A stretch of DNA of 29,721 nucleotides, from assembly GCA_000697355.1 (NCBI GenBank), contig JNEN01000874.1, forward strand, positions 1-29,721. The letters are read 5' to 3'. Positions 14,416 to 25,421 of this stretch are shown piece by piece. Origin of the DNA: Syncephalastrum monosporum B8922. Its lineage: Eukaryota; Mucoromycota; Mucoromycetes; Mucorales; Syncephalastraceae. The translations under genes and the position numbers were made by a program. How positions within the stretch are numbered: the stretch's first letter is position 1; each line of letters starts with the position of its first letter. A model generated the notes under the pieces. That model made no database searches and had not been told where the DNA came from. It saw nothing but the letters and a program-made list of their open reading frames with translations.

Positions 14416-16347
14416 GATTGAATTTCGAAGGGATAATGAAGGGATCCAAAGACACTAGATGGTATGTATACAATTATATATATGCGTACTTATATATATA
14501 TGAATATATATATATGTGTGTATGTGTGTATATGTGTGTATGGGTACCCGCGTGTGTAACTGTAATTGGAGGTGAAGCGAAAGAAAGAGAAAGAAAGGGC
14601 TGACACGCGGGTTGCCTACAACTGAGAAACTCTGATTCTAATTGAAACACCGCTTCATCAGACGTACCTGCTTGTGCCTGTCCCTGCAGTTCTTTCTACT
14701 TCGAACAAAGTTGGACCCACGCTCCAATGCACAACATCAGAGTACCGTATTGTATTTTCTTTTGCACTATATTTATAGGGAGTTTTACTAGCATGTGACC
14801 GCATCTAGCAAAGGTACATGGCAAACAGTATCTTCTACCTATCACTTAGTTATGCAGCTTCTTTTTGCTTCAGTTCAAAAGGTCCATGTCTGTAGGACAG
14901 TAAATTCACGATCTTCTTCCGCGTTACTAGGTGAGATTCTCTGCTCTGTCTATGCTCAATCCCCAGGGGAGGGGAGGTGATGATAATAAGTATCATTTTG
15001 CTTTTCTTTTCCCCTATTAGTCTTGCTTTTTGTTGCTCTCACTTCATATACGTTTAGGTTTTCTTGGTAAGTTCATAGCCTTTCTCCACCGTAAAAAGAA
15101 CGTACCTAATTGAATTTTTTAACTCCATTTGTCTTGTTCTTTTCAGCCGGATATCCTACAGTATACACTTAGAAATCACTAGTGCAATTTGTGATCACAT
15201 AAAGGTCTTACGGGCGCTCGGTCTATGTCAACCCTAGCAGATGTAACCGTCGCGGAATACTTGGGTTTAAGCTTCTCAGAATCACGAGACATCCATATGC
15301 TAACGTCCCTGCATATAAAAGATGACTACAACGTTCTTGTTCTTACTTATGAGGTCATTTGAATTATTTGACATTCTGTGGCTGAAGGTACCTTTTGTGT
15401 CTATGGGCAAAGTTAGTGGAAGACAGGGAGCAAGTGAGAAGTCAGAAGTAATTTATATATACATCATACATATCCTTGCGCCAATATTTACTTCTCACAA
15501 CATATACAGAACTGCATAGGAATCGTGACCCTTCTGGCATGGGGGGTGGGTTTCTATAAACCACGTTGATATCCGCTCATATAATTTTGCCAATTGATAT
15601 GACGCCAATGCGTAGATTGATCGTATTATAATTTCTATGTACATGGCAGTTCGCAAAAAAAATGTCCTACGCTTGACTCAGGCGCCACATATAACACTAC
15701 TTTCTTCGTTTGATGAACAAATACAAACAAAGCGGTGCTGAAGTACGCCTCACAAGCCTTTTTGTTCTCGGGGTACAGTATAGTACAAAGCTCTGCTATT
15801 CTACTTGGCAATCACTCTAGGCCTACAGAAGATGCAGTTATTGAACAACAGCTGACGGTCGGACAGGGCAACGAGGCTAAAAGGAAGTAGCAAATTCATT
15901 GGCGCTTGCGTGCGGCCCTACGTTTAAACTGAGAATCGAAGCGCAATCAAGCATTATTGCGCCAGACTGTTAAGCATCTGGAATAATTTAATTTAATCAC
16001 GATTTAACGGAACTGACAGCCAGACCTCGCTGGCATAATAGCTGGGGACCGCCTACATATGTGTATTGTCCATGTGCTGTAGGATGGCTTCATTATCTGG
16101 GCTATATGAGCGGCGATGTGGATAGGTGTCTTGCAAGGATGTGTTATGCATTGCCAGCAATGTTGACAGGGACTGCTTATATTTATGTTTCGTGCGGACT
16201 GCATTATGGTGCTAAAGAGGGAACGCACACAATAATGCATGTACTTCTGCACGGCACCTACTCAAATACGCATGCTTTTTTACAAACATTGGGTCACTCT
16301 CGCATATACATCAGCGAACTTTTTTCTTCACCAAATGAGTCATTTAT
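14416..16347. other. Gene-poor region, about 1.9 kb
   Basis: This is the upstream region of the ING gene and the downstream region of the kinase gene. Short open frames exist but none has family motifs, plausible splice sites in frame or a codon pattern like the neighbours. A TA/TG microsatellite is at 14465-14543. AT-rich patches and short GTACAGTA-like words recur. No tRNA, rRNA or transposon ends could be supported. Confidence 0.4.
14465..14543. repeat. TA/TG-rich microsatellite
   Basis: Alternating TA steps pass into TGTG and TATG units over about 80 bases, just upstream of the ING start. It is a simple-sequence repeat and may vary in length between strains. Confidence 0.85.
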
Positions 16348-18214
16348 TCATCCTTGAGGTCCCTTCTTACCCAACCCCCCCGCACCACGACGGCCCAACA
16401 GCGTCGCATTGTCCATGCTGAGCTCAAAGAGGGGTTTTTTGCTTCGCTCTTTGGATTTTAGGAGAAGATTTTCGGATTCTTCCTGGGAGGGCGGCGGTGC
16501 CACCAAGGATGTCTGTGCCAGTTGCTGGGTTACCGTTTCTGTTTCATCGTTGTCTTCATCCGGAAGACGTGGGTGTGTGCTACTGTTGTTGTTGGCGCGG
16601 CGCAGCCGCTGGCCGAGCAGTCTTTCATCCGCTTCCGTATCGTCGTCTCCGTTGAGCGCATGGCCAAACATGGCTCGAGTCGGCGACGCGGTGTTATTTT
16701 TCTTTTCGGTGATGCGTGTCACCGCATAGGATAAATCAAACATTTCTTTCATGGATGTAATGTCGGGCGAGAACAAGTCGCGGCGCTTCTGAGGTTTATC
16801 GGATTGGGGTATATTCTGAGGTGCGCTGCTGGGCATGGTGACCGGCGACGCCTGTGGCTGCTGCTGCATAGTCTGCGTAGTGGGGGAAGACGGCTCCTCT
16901 TTTTCTTTCTGACCTTTCATCCATGGGTGTTCAAAAAACTGGTCGATTGTGTATCGTTCGGCCGAGTCGATGCACAGCAGATGAGAAATCAGGTCCTTCG
17001 CTTCGGCAGATACCGTGTCCCACCAGGGGCTCAGGAACGTGTACTGGCCCCGCGCCACTTTTTCGGTCAGGACCTGGACACTTTCGTCGTAGAACGGAGG
17101 GAACCCGCACAGGAGGGTATAGAGGACGCAGCCGAGTGCCCACATGTCCACCGATTTCGAGTAGCGCTCGTCCCTGACAATCTCGGGTGCGGTGTAGCCT
17201 ACTGTCCCGCAGGGCGTCATAGTCTGCTGGTCCCATACCACCTTGGACAGGCCGAAATCGGCAATCTTGACCCGGCCAATGCCCCCGCCACCGAGACCCG
17301 GTACAAACTCGCCTTCGTCTTCTTTGGGCTCGTCACCGTCCATGGGTTGCTGCGGCGGCGCAGGTGATACGCGCTCCATGAACGGGATTGGCTCAAACAG
17401 TAGATTCTCCGGCTTAATGTCCCTGAGAGAGAAGCAAAAAAGGCACACCATAAGAATTTCCATGTTCTACTCCCAAGCCGTTTGTTTGTGGCTACCTGTG
17501 TACAATGCCTTTTTCTTCATGTAGGTAACGTATGCCTTCTGCGACCTGGCGTATGCAGTGGCGAGATAGGTCCTCGCTGAGGTAGGTCAGCTGCACAATA
17601 CGGTGGAAGAGCTCACCGCCCTCGCACATTTCCAGAATAAGAAAATAGTGCTATGGTTTATAAATGAGTACCCATCTGTTACCTAGGTGACTAGGCTCCT
17701 ACCTCGTTTGTTTCAATAAAACGGTACAACTTGACAATCGATGGGTGCTCGTTAATCGTGCGCATCAGTTGCACTTCTTTTAAAACGCCTGCTTTCTGCG
17801 CAGAAGAGGATATACAGTAAGATTAGGGGAAGGCGCAAGCTCCGAAGGGTTCATGATCTATGGATACATAGATACCTGGTTTGGGGATAGTTGTGCCTTG
17901 CGGATCACCTTGACAGCAACGACTCTGTCTTGGTCGATATCGATCGCCTTGTATACTTTAGAGAATGCGCCACTGAAACGTGACAGAGAAAAAGGTTAGT
18001 TCCGCGACCGTCTCGCGTTTTAACTTGTAACGTACTCTCCAAGTTTGGCAACGAGTTTGTAACGGTCCAAACCGTCGTAGTGGGGAAGACGTCGCCTGTG
18101 GTTCGTTCGCTTGGGTTCTTCCTGTTTGGGGGATGGTAAAGGAGGGGATTGCGGCGCAGCGACTTGGACATTGTTGCTGCTCCGTCGAAGCAAACTCTTC
18201 AGTTGACCGAGCAT
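16348..18214 (-). CDS. SRK1: Srk1/Rck2-like serine/threonine kinase (CaMK group, MAPK-activated)
   Basis: Five exons: 18036-18214, 17876-17972, 17703-17795, 17496-17650, 16348-17422; 532 residues. The kinase domain starts near residue 50. It has the Gly-rich loop (GDGAFSKVY, 60-67), Lys81, Glu99, HRD at 174-176, DFG at 230-232 and TAPE at 252-255, so it should be active. A loop of about 40 residues, Pro-rich then Gly-rich (PIPF to GGGGIG), lies between DIKPENLLF and the DFG motif; this insertion is typical of fungal Rck1/Rck2/Srk1 kinases, which act downstream of the Hog1/Sty1 stress MAPK. The last 200 residues are low-complexity with Gln and Asn runs, and end in a Gly/Lys-rich tail. The orthologue call is family knowledge plus the insert; regulation by a MAPK is inferred, not seen. 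Confidence 0.95.
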
Positions 18215-18603
18215 GATGGTCTGAGGAATGACACAAACTAAGAGTAATAATAATAATAATAAAATAGACGAAAGGGAAGGTGGATTGGGGAAAAGAGCCC
18301 TCAGACTCTAATATATTATCATTTCAGTCACACTGCACCTTTGACCCCACATATATTCCTTTTTTTTTTTCTTTTTTTCTTTTGCATCACAAGTTCGGAT
18401 AGTTACATACCAAATGTAAAATAAAAAAATTGAAAAGGGTAACAAGGTGAAAAGAGAAGGATTTCAGTCTTTTTTATGTCCCTATTTTTCTCTCTCTCTC
18501 TCTTTTTTTTTTTTTTTCTCTTTTCGGCACCATATTTCATTTTACGTTTTCAAAAATGCAATGCAATGATATAATTTGTCTCTCTGATCCCAAGTTCATG
18601 CCG
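18215..18603. other. Intergenic T-rich region with CT repeat
   Basis: This 389-base gap separates the kinase start from the HINT3-like gene's stop. It is dominated by T runs (near 18361-18380 and 18500-18516) and a TC repeat at 18489-18502 on the plus strand. On the kinase's own strand these are A/G-rich tracts. A TAA triplet repeat lies at 18244-18261. No gene is seen. Confidence 0.5.
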
Positions 18604-19356
18604 CTAGACCGGATCAAGACCCTGGTTCAAGCGGTGGAGGACAGAGGCGGCATGAGTGTACCACCAGTTGGGTGAATATTTCAGGGTACGAAAGGCATTC
18701 TTGAAGGGAAGACCGAGGACGTGCAGGTGCAGGTGATCAACCGAGTTAAAAGGCGGGACATGGAATCCAAGACTAAGACCAGACGACGAAATAAATTAGA
18801 GTGAGACACGCATATCCAAATTTTTCAATCGCCTCAAATACAGTAGACTGTTTTCAATGTCTAAAAGCATTCACATACCGGGCCACGGAGGGGTCATCCG
18901 GATCAAACCCATGATCTTTCAGAAGCCTGCGCCCCAGATCTATCATCTTCTCTACTGTTCCCTTATCACCATCAGTCCTTCCATTTTACTCATACATCCA
19001 TGTATATGACATGTATATGCATGATCGTCTTGTGAGTGATACGTACATAAGCCTACATGACTCGCATCCAAGGCATTCACATTTTTGATATGCTGACGGG
19101 GTATCACGAGCAAGTGCATAGCTGCACCTGGCGAGCGATCATGAAATGCAATCAGGTCATTGTCCTAAATGGAATGAACAAGAGAGAGAACAAGTGACAT
19201 CCAGGCGGCCCTCTTCTTTGTCAGCAGGGTTCTACAGCCGCTCTTCTCTTTTCTTTTCTTTTTTTTTTCTCATACCTCGTGGACAATCGGGAAGCCATTC
19301 GCAACCGAGACACGACAGAAGGGACAAGTCGACGACCCAAAGCAGCAAAAAACCAT
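18604..19356 (-). CDS. HINT3-like HIT-family nucleotide hydrolase
   Basis: Four exons: 19276-19356, 19057-19164, 18879-18961, 18604-18772; 146 residues, in phase throughout. HIT proteins hydrolyse nucleoside phosphoramidates or other nucleotide conjugates at the alpha-phosphate. The histidine triad is HLHLHVL with His 104, 106 and 108, the middle one being the expected nucleophile. The order of motifs (CPFC near residue 11-14, DNDLIAFHD, HLLVIPRQHI, then GFHVPPFNSVDHLHLH) matches the HINT3/aprataxin-like branch rather than HINT1. No aprataxin zinc finger follows, so a DNA-repair role is not suggested. The start at 19356 begins MVFCCFG. Confidence 0.9.
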
Positions 19357-19415
19357 CCTCGGTTGAGAGTGCCCTGAATTGTTGTCCCGCAAATTATTTT
19401 CGCTCTTTTTGACTC

Positions 19416-19452
<37 letters not shown>

Positions 19453-19654
19453 CACTTTCCGTCTGTGTTTTTACAGTACACACACCTGAATTACGAATGG
19501 ATACGAATCTACAAAAATAAAAACCATGTAGAGCCATAAAGCCATGCAAAGGGATATAATGTATAGTAGAGTAGAGTAGAGTACGAGTAGAATACGCACA
19601 ATGGATGGTGCCGAGGGCGCTGACGCTGAAACAAATAACCCTATCCAAATTAAA
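19357..19654. other. Intergenic region with TC and GTAGA repeats
   Basis: About 300 bases between two minus-strand genes. A pure TC repeat lies at 19419-19446, and a short run of GTAGA units at 19565-19591. No gene is seen. Confidence 0.6.
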
Positions 19655-20057
19655 TTAGGCTGTGAAGCTGCTCTCAGGAGGAACGGCTTCTTTCGGGTGC
19701 TTCGCCTAATATAATGCGTGTGTTTAGTGGCGCACTTCATTATAAGGTATTATTTCATGGACGTACCTCCATGTGTTGCACCAAGAGTTTATAGGTCGGG
19801 ATAGCCGTGAAGCATTTGGGACATTTGATCTAGCCGATCGCGCCCAAGAATGAGAATGGCTTCAGTCGTTGTTCATAAACACTTGCCTGAAGACCAGCCG
19901 CGCGAGCACCCAGCTGCGATTTACCACCAGCGTTGCGCTTGGCAGCCTCTTTCTGAGCCTTTTGTCTTCATATATAGTTTGAATGAGTGCTCCACGATTT
20001 AGTAGCAGCATGAAGTGTAATGTACCTGGCTTGCTCTTTCTGGGCACCACGGGCCAT
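19655..20057 (-). CDS. ZNF706-like small zinc-finger protein (SERF-like N-terminus)
   Basis: Four exons: 20026-20057, 19887-19965, 19767-19829, 19655-19705; 74 residues. The N-terminus (MARGAQKEQARQKAQKEAA) is the basic 4F5/SERF-like segment. The second half is one C2H2-type finger (IKCPKCFTAIPTYKLLVQHME, then KHP), with Cys at 40 and 43 and His at 56 and about 60. This is the layout of animal ZNF706 and its plant and fungal relatives; their molecular role is poorly known. Intron 2 (19830-19886) starts GCAAGT rather than GT. It is read with confidence because the exon ends CAG and the frame across it restores the finger. Transcribed divergently from the next gene. Confidence 0.92.
19830..19886 (-). 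other. GC-AG intron
   Basis: This 57-nt intron of the ZNF706-like gene begins CAG|GCAAGT and ends CGGCTAG. Apart from the T-to-C change at position 2 the donor is a perfect consensus, which is the usual form of functional GC-AG introns spliced by the major spliceosome. No GT donor nearby would join the two exons in frame. Confidence 0.8.
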
Positions 20058-20455
20058 GGGTTGGAACGCCTTGGAAGGAAAAAGAAAAAAAAACACAACG
20101 GCAAATGCCAAAGGGGTTGTCTACTCTCGCATTCAAACCCAGTTATACACACAGTTCAAGGCGCAACACATCCTGCAAGCAGTATCATGATGGTCTCATT
20201 TGATTTAGTCGAAAGCCAGACAGGGTGGAGCCAGATTATCTTGGACAGAAAGAGAGCCACCCCCTTGTTTCACTGATACTGGATTCTGGGTGGAAGAGGG
20301 CTGAATAGCACCATCTGGTCAAAGCGCACATGTCTATTTCACGGCCTCTTGTTTTCCCGAGACTTTTTTTTTTTTTAATGTAAATGAACTCTTCCTTTTT
20401 TTTTACCCCATTCCATTCGTACAGGCGCATAGATTGCATATCATATAATCAGAAA
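20058..20455. promoter_or_regulatory. Shared divergent promoter region
   Basis: The starts of the ZNF706-like gene (minus) and the TRP14-like gene (plus) are 398 bases apart, so this stretch must hold both promoters. T runs at 20366-20376 and 20396-20404 on the plus strand, and a matching CT-rich leader on the minus strand near 20060-20095, flank it. No specific factor site was identified. Confidence 0.55.
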
Positions 20456-20949
20456 ATGAAGGCCGTACGCGTCAGCGAGATTGATAACTTTGATAAGCAA
20501 GTGCAAGAGGCTGTCAACGAGAGCAGCTCGGTCTACGTCGTGTTCTTTGGGACAGAGACGCCCGAAACGTCTGAATCGTGGTGCCCTGATTGTGTCATTG
20601 CTGATCCTTTGATCCGCAAGGCCATTCTCACCCATGCTCCGCCAGACGCCGTCCTTCTCGAGGCCCCTGTTGGCCTACGCGGTGACTGGAAGGGTAACAC
20701 CTCTCATCCTTACCGTACCCGCAAAGACTTTGACCTTCCTGCTATTCCTACTCTGTACAAGTGGTCCAAGGTAATCCTACTTCTTATTCTATCCCGATCA
20801 TGGATGGGTTATCTTCATATCGCCATGTGACTAATCTTCACCTTATTTTTATCTGTGGTTTGTTGTTAACGCAGGAGGGTCCTGGTGCTCGTCTCGTAGA
20901 AGCCGAATGCGCTGATGCTGCCCTGCTCGAGTCTTTCATCAAGACTTAG
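20456..20949 (+). CDS. Thioredoxin-fold protein of the TXNDC17/TRP14 family
   Basis: Two exons, 20456-20770 and 20875-20949, give 129 residues. The redox centre is WCPDC with Cys 43 and 46, the signature of TRP14, which reduces small disulfides such as cystine and nitrosothiols using thioredoxin reductase. PAIPTLYKW near residue 98 holds the cis-proline of the thioredoxin fold. Length is normal (human about 123). The cytosolic location is inferred from the lack of a signal peptide. The intron ends TTAACGCAG, with a plausible branch site upstream. Confidence 0.95.
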
Positions 20950-21246
20950 AAGTAATATAGCTAGAGTAATCCTTTCTCCCCTCATGGTGCCAGGCAGCGT
21001 TATCATTCCACAGAGCCGATATATAAAGCATCGTCCATCTCCGTTGCTATACAATTATATTGATATATGTACAGTACATATAGTACAGCATTCGAATTAT
21101 CTATGGATGTGGGAAGGCGTGTCACTCCCTGTCCTTTCTCACCCCTCACGCGCGGTGGGCACAGACAAGCAGCAAACCCCGCAACCTAAATTATTATATT
21201 ATTAGCTTTCTGGCAGCAGCGCCTTGTTCTCTTCTTCATCTCGACC

Positions 21247-21459
21247 ATGTTGAGCACCATCGCCACCAGTATGTTATATTTATAGTATATGTAATACTCT
21301 ATACAAGCTCTAATCACCGTTGCAGTCTTCACCTACATCGGCTTCCTCGCCATTGTGCCCTACGTTGCACTCGTCTTGTACGGTGCCTATGGATGCAAGG
21401 AGCAGGACCTCAAGCAAAAGTACAACGCTCAATGGTAAACCTTTATATAATATACACAT

Positions 21460-21498
<39 letters not shown>

Positions 21499-22498
21499 GG
21501 CTGAACGTATGCTTATCCATGAACGGTTGAATAGGGCTCTTGTTACCGGTGGTTCGTCGGGTATCGGCGCGGCGCTTGTGCGTCGACTCGCGTCGCAGAA
21601 GCTGAACGTGGTTGTGGTCGCCTTGGACGACGCGGTCTTTGCCGAGTTTCAACAGAAAATCAAGCAAGAGTTCCCCAGCCAGGAGTTCCGCTTCGTTGGC
21701 TGCGACTTGTCTTCAGCCAACACCGATTCGTACCTTGACAAGATCAAGACGGTTACCGATGATATTGTTGTCCAAATCGTTTGCAACAATGCTGGCTTCA
21801 TCACTACCGGATGCTACGCTGATACCGCTTTTGGCCGCAACATGGCAAACTATCACACCAACGTCACTGCCTGTCTCGCCCTTTCTCACCATTTCCTGAA
21901 CCGCATGCTTGATCATGGCAAGCGTGGTCTTGTCACTTTTACTTCCAGCAGCGCTGGCTTCATTCCTAATCCCATGGGCGCACTCTACGGTACGAAACGA
22001 AAGGCTGCAGCTTGATATTGTCAGAATGTCTAACTCATGTGACGGCCGCCCCACTCAAATTAGCTTCCACAAAGGACTTTTTGACCACCTTTGCCGCCTC
22101 GCTGGCCGCCGAACACGCTGAGGATGGCATCGACGTCCTTGTCATTGTACGTATACTCCTTGTCTATCTTATCTTGCTGCACGTAGGACTCACAGGCATG
22201 TATTTCTGTGTAGCACCCGTCGCCCATCAATTCCAACTTTTACAGCAACGCTGGCAAGATGTCCGCCCTCCTCTCGGCTCAGAAGATTTCCTCACCACCT
22301 TCTGTCGTGGCTGACGCTGTCTGCCGTAATGCTGGCAAGGTCGTTGTGACCGACCAGGGCATCATCACTGTATTGATGAAGATTGCTCTGACCAAGGTCC
22401 TTGACTGGAACGTCCTGACTGAATTGATGAAGATCGCCATCCCCTTCAACGGCGACTACAAGGCTATGAAGGTCCGTCGCGAAGTAAAGCGCGACTAA
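21247..22498 (+). CDS. Membrane-anchored short-chain dehydrogenase/reductase
   Basis: Five exons: 21247-21268, 21326-21434, 21535-21989, 22064-22146, 22214-22498; 317 residues. Residues about 8-30 form a hydrophobic N-terminal anchor (FTYIGFLAIVPYVALVLYG), suggesting the ER membrane. The SDR core has the cofactor loop TGGSSGIG (48-55), NNAG (128-131), the catalytic Ser in a TSSS run near 181-183 and YASTK (Tyr195, Lys199). The YASTK motif is split by intron 3, so reading through gives a false protein. HPSPINSNFY follows, a motif of the 3-ketosphinganine or 3-ketoacyl reductase-like branches. Substrate cannot be told from sequence; a lipid ketone is a reasonable guess. Confidence 0.93.
21455..21498. 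repeat. CA/TA microsatellite inside SDR intron 2
   Basis: A CA run passes into about 14 TA units and ends in TATAG at 21495-21499. It lies within the intron at 21435-21534. The TATAG is a possible 3' splice site 35 bases before the real one (GAATAG, ending 21534); using it would add in-frame codons ending in a TGA. Confidence 0.85.
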
Positions 22499-22715
22499 CA
22501 AAGTCAAGAAAACAAAAGAGTAAAAAGTAACTGTAGCTCCATTAATGCAATAAACAGTAAGAAAGAGAACATATGTATTTACGGCTGGATAGGTAGAACT
22601 AGTTGAAATTTTTGATCATTCTTTCCTGTTGTTGTACGATAACGAAGCTATGAATATGAACGATCATGGTTTTTTGATTCGCCAATGTGCACGTCTGCCT
22701 TGATGGAATAGCTGC

Positions 22716-23469
22716 TCAAAGAATATACTCCTGCTTGTCAAAGCTGCTCTTGCCAAGGTTAGGTAAGGCGAGGCATTCGATCAATTTGTAAGTGATGAAA
22801 GTCGTCTCGCGGGGCATGACACCGTAAAGCACCGTCCAAAGCAGCGCCACGCGGTAAGCGGCACGGTTGATCGAGCGGGTCACAGAGCAGCCATGGGATA
22901 CGGACAAGCCAAATAAGCAAAGTGACTGGATCACGACGAACCTAAGATAAAACAAACATGGTATGAACAGCTGTTTGTCCGTCTCATTCTTGCCACTTAC
23001 GCGCTTCGCAGTGTGTCGAAGCGGTTGGTGTTGGCCCAGCTCAGCAGAGCCGAAACAGCGTAACCTGCATGCAGCACAATCAGCATAGCCGTGATAAATA
23101 AAAACGCAATACGATCATACCTGGAAAGACATGACGGGCTTCTTGTTGGGCATGTTCGATAAAAAGAAAGATGGACAACGCCTTGCCCGCTTTTCGCTGC
23201 GCGACCACGCTGTCAGGGTACTTCTCCAAAAGGGCGACCGCTTGTTTATGGTTTGCCTGAGCCAGGTCATACACAAGGCCAAGCAGGAAATAGGCATACA
23301 AAGTGGTCAAGGCGACGGCAAGAACTGTCGTGTCTGCCGTGATTTGATGAAGCGACAATTTGTGTGCAATGCGCGGGAAGAGATCGCTTCGCAGGTAATT
23401 GCAATTCGCCAGGATGGGTATGGCGACTACGAGGAGAACGTGCAGCACTGCGATAAGACTTCGTAGCAT
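22716..23469 (-). CDS. Multi-pass membrane protein, unrecognised
   Basis: Three exons: 23121-23469, 23001-23064, 22716-22941; 212 residues in phase. Hydrophobic segments lie at about 3-22, 45-68, near 96-106 and 118-126, and at about 140-155 and 172-186. The C-terminus is charged and ends KQEYIL. The family is not recognised; size and layout recall small fungal ER proteins such as Ilm1, but no motif supports that. An in-frame ATG lies 29 codons upstream at 23556; the inner start at 23469 is chosen because the stretch between is CT-rich like other leaders here. An extended start would add a further hydrophobic run (VLFFFFLTTFF). Confidence 0.82.
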
Positions 23470-23857
23470 GATTCCAGCTTCGATTTTATCGTAAAAGAAG
23501 GTTGTCAGAAAGAAAAAGAAAAGCACTTGTTCGCGTGCGCGGCCCCCGGCGAGCATGAACCCAAAAATTTAGGTGTACCACGCGATCTTATTCAATCCGC
23601 AGTATCGCTCAATTCCCTTTGGATGTCTCACCACTGGACCGAACCCGCACCATGATAAAGGCCTTATTATCCGTACTCTTTCGTAGTCCAAAACCATGCA
23701 GCATCTACTATATACCTACATTGAGTAACAGCATAGGAATGGCCACACTCCGTGTTCGTCGGGAACTTGATAGGGTTTGCTCATTCATGCAGGCTGGATG
23801 TGTCATTACTTTGTTTCTTTTTCTAGCCGTTTGTATATACATGAGAGTGAACTGTAA

Positions 23858-24242
23858 CTACGACGGTGTGTCAAAGCTATCGATGAGGATATATACACCG
23901 TAGTGGTTAGCCAGCTGTTGGACGGTGCCATGCCATAGCGTTTGAGCACCGTCAAACTGAGAGCTTGTGTTGGTCATCTCGCAGCCGAAATCCTGCGGTG
24001 AAAAGGGAAGTCTCCTATATACTGTACATGCTTGAGACAGTATCTGGTGAAAGTCTCGGCAAAAGCATGGACAAATAAAAGTATGTTTGCTAACGGAAGA
24101 TTTACGCAACCGAATTGGTCGGGTCATATCCTCCGCCGAGATTCGTATAGTGAGTGACAAGCACCCCGTCATACCGATGGGAGAAACAAATATCAGCAAA
24201 TCTAATAGCTTCTTTACTGTCCACCTTATGGACAAACGCATA
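23858..24242 (-). pseudogene. Coding-like remnant, family unknown
   Basis: Two stretches read like protein in different positions. At 24105-24242 a 46-codon frame has a balanced composition (for example DGVLVTHYTNLGGGYDPTN). At 23858-23992, after a GCAG acceptor, a second frame gives DFGCEMTNTSSQFDGAQTLW and further residues, ending TAG. The two could be joined by an intron of about 110 bases, though the only donors (GTAAAT out of phase, or GTTGCG) are poor. The first stretch has a TGA two codons upstream and no acceptor or ATG. A decayed gene, or a real gene whose exons I cannot place, are both possible. No family is recognised. Confidence 0.25.
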
Positions 24243-25154
24243 TGATCAAAGTCTACATTTTACTTAGGATTGCACTTCATGGCCTCTGGATTAGCGGGAA
24301 CTACTTATTGTCAAAACGAAACACACTACACGCTATAGCTTTGATTTGCCCCTCTCCCCCCTATTGACTGCTTCTTACTCTAGCAGTTTGGTTCAATGCA
24401 TCAAAGCTTATGCTGATGTTCTCACCCAATCTTTCGCAGGTACATACTGCGCACCGTCTCATATAACAAAACTTTAAGCTGCTATCAGGAACACATCAGG
24501 ATAGATTTTACGGCGGCACAATCCATAGATGACCCTGTTGGCATAGTTGCTTGACTCTTCAATAAGTTATTTTCTTACCCATTTTCTTCCGTTTGTGTAC
24601 ACGTGATGTGAGTGTTTCATTGACACATGAATGAGGGTTCGTAATGCGTCCGTACTACGTATTGCATGTTTCTTTTTCTTTCCAATTGGCCACTGTTTAT
24701 ATAAAGATAATTTTCGGCACTTTCATAGACTTTTGTTGGTTTTAAGAACTAGATGCACTCCGGCTTTGACAGGATAAACGCATGCACACCATGTCTAGAC
24801 ACGACTTCGCATTTATAGTACATGTTGTGTACGACATATGTGCCGGTGAACTCTAGAGTGACTGTGTAATAAAGGGAGCGTCATGTATGCATACAATACA
24901 GCAGAAATCGACGACGCATTCTTTCGGTTTACATCTATGTCATATTGCCCCTGCTGCGTGTCAAAACATCAAATTTCATTACAGCTGGGATTATGGTGTC
25001 TATTTCTGTCTCAAAATTATTATTAAATGAGGCATGAACGTACAGTCAGACATTGCATGCGAGCGGAAACAAGGTTTTCTATTCTATTATTGAATCCATA
25101 ATGCTACTGTTGTGCTGCGGCAAAAAGATAAACCTCATGACCGCGTTGTGGTCC

Positions 25155-25421
25155 TTATCTACGGCAACAGAGCAAGATTACCATAGCCAAGGCGAATCGC
25201 GCTAAAAAAGCGGCACAGCTCATTGGCTCCACCATTTTGATTTCTTTTTTCCCTTCTTTGCACCCTGTCCTCGGGGCAGTGGCCGCCTTCGCTTCGCTTA
25301 TGAATGATTGGTTCTGCGGAGTCCCTGTTTGACGACCGCGCACGTACTGTATTGCAGCATGACCTCGCTTGGTTGGAATTTGTGAGTACAAACCATCGCC
25401 GAAGGCTTCCATTATTGTCAT
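25155..25421 (-). CDS. Doubtful small ORF with C-terminal hydrophobic segment
   Basis: From an ATG at 25421 a frame of 88 residues runs to a TAG at 25155. The middle is polar and Lys/Thr-rich; the end (AAFLARFALAMVILLCC followed by RR) looks like a tail anchor. The frame is open further upstream, but that part is AT-rich and hydrophobic and looks like chance translation. No family is recognised, and it may simply be a random ORF. Confidence 0.25.
   Translation of the reverse strand: MTIMEAFGDGLYSQIPTKRGHAAIQYVRGRQTGTPQNQSFISEAKAATAPRTGCKEGKKEIKMVEPMSCAAFLARFALAMVILLCCRR

Noticed and set aside
14795..15519. Short plus-strand ORFs in the 1.9-kb gene-poor region
   Set aside because: None exceeds about 65 codons, none has a family motif or convincing splice partner.
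22499..25100. Possible transposable element
   Set aside because: No transposase or reverse-transcriptase motifs, and no terminal inverted or direct repeats could be found by eye.
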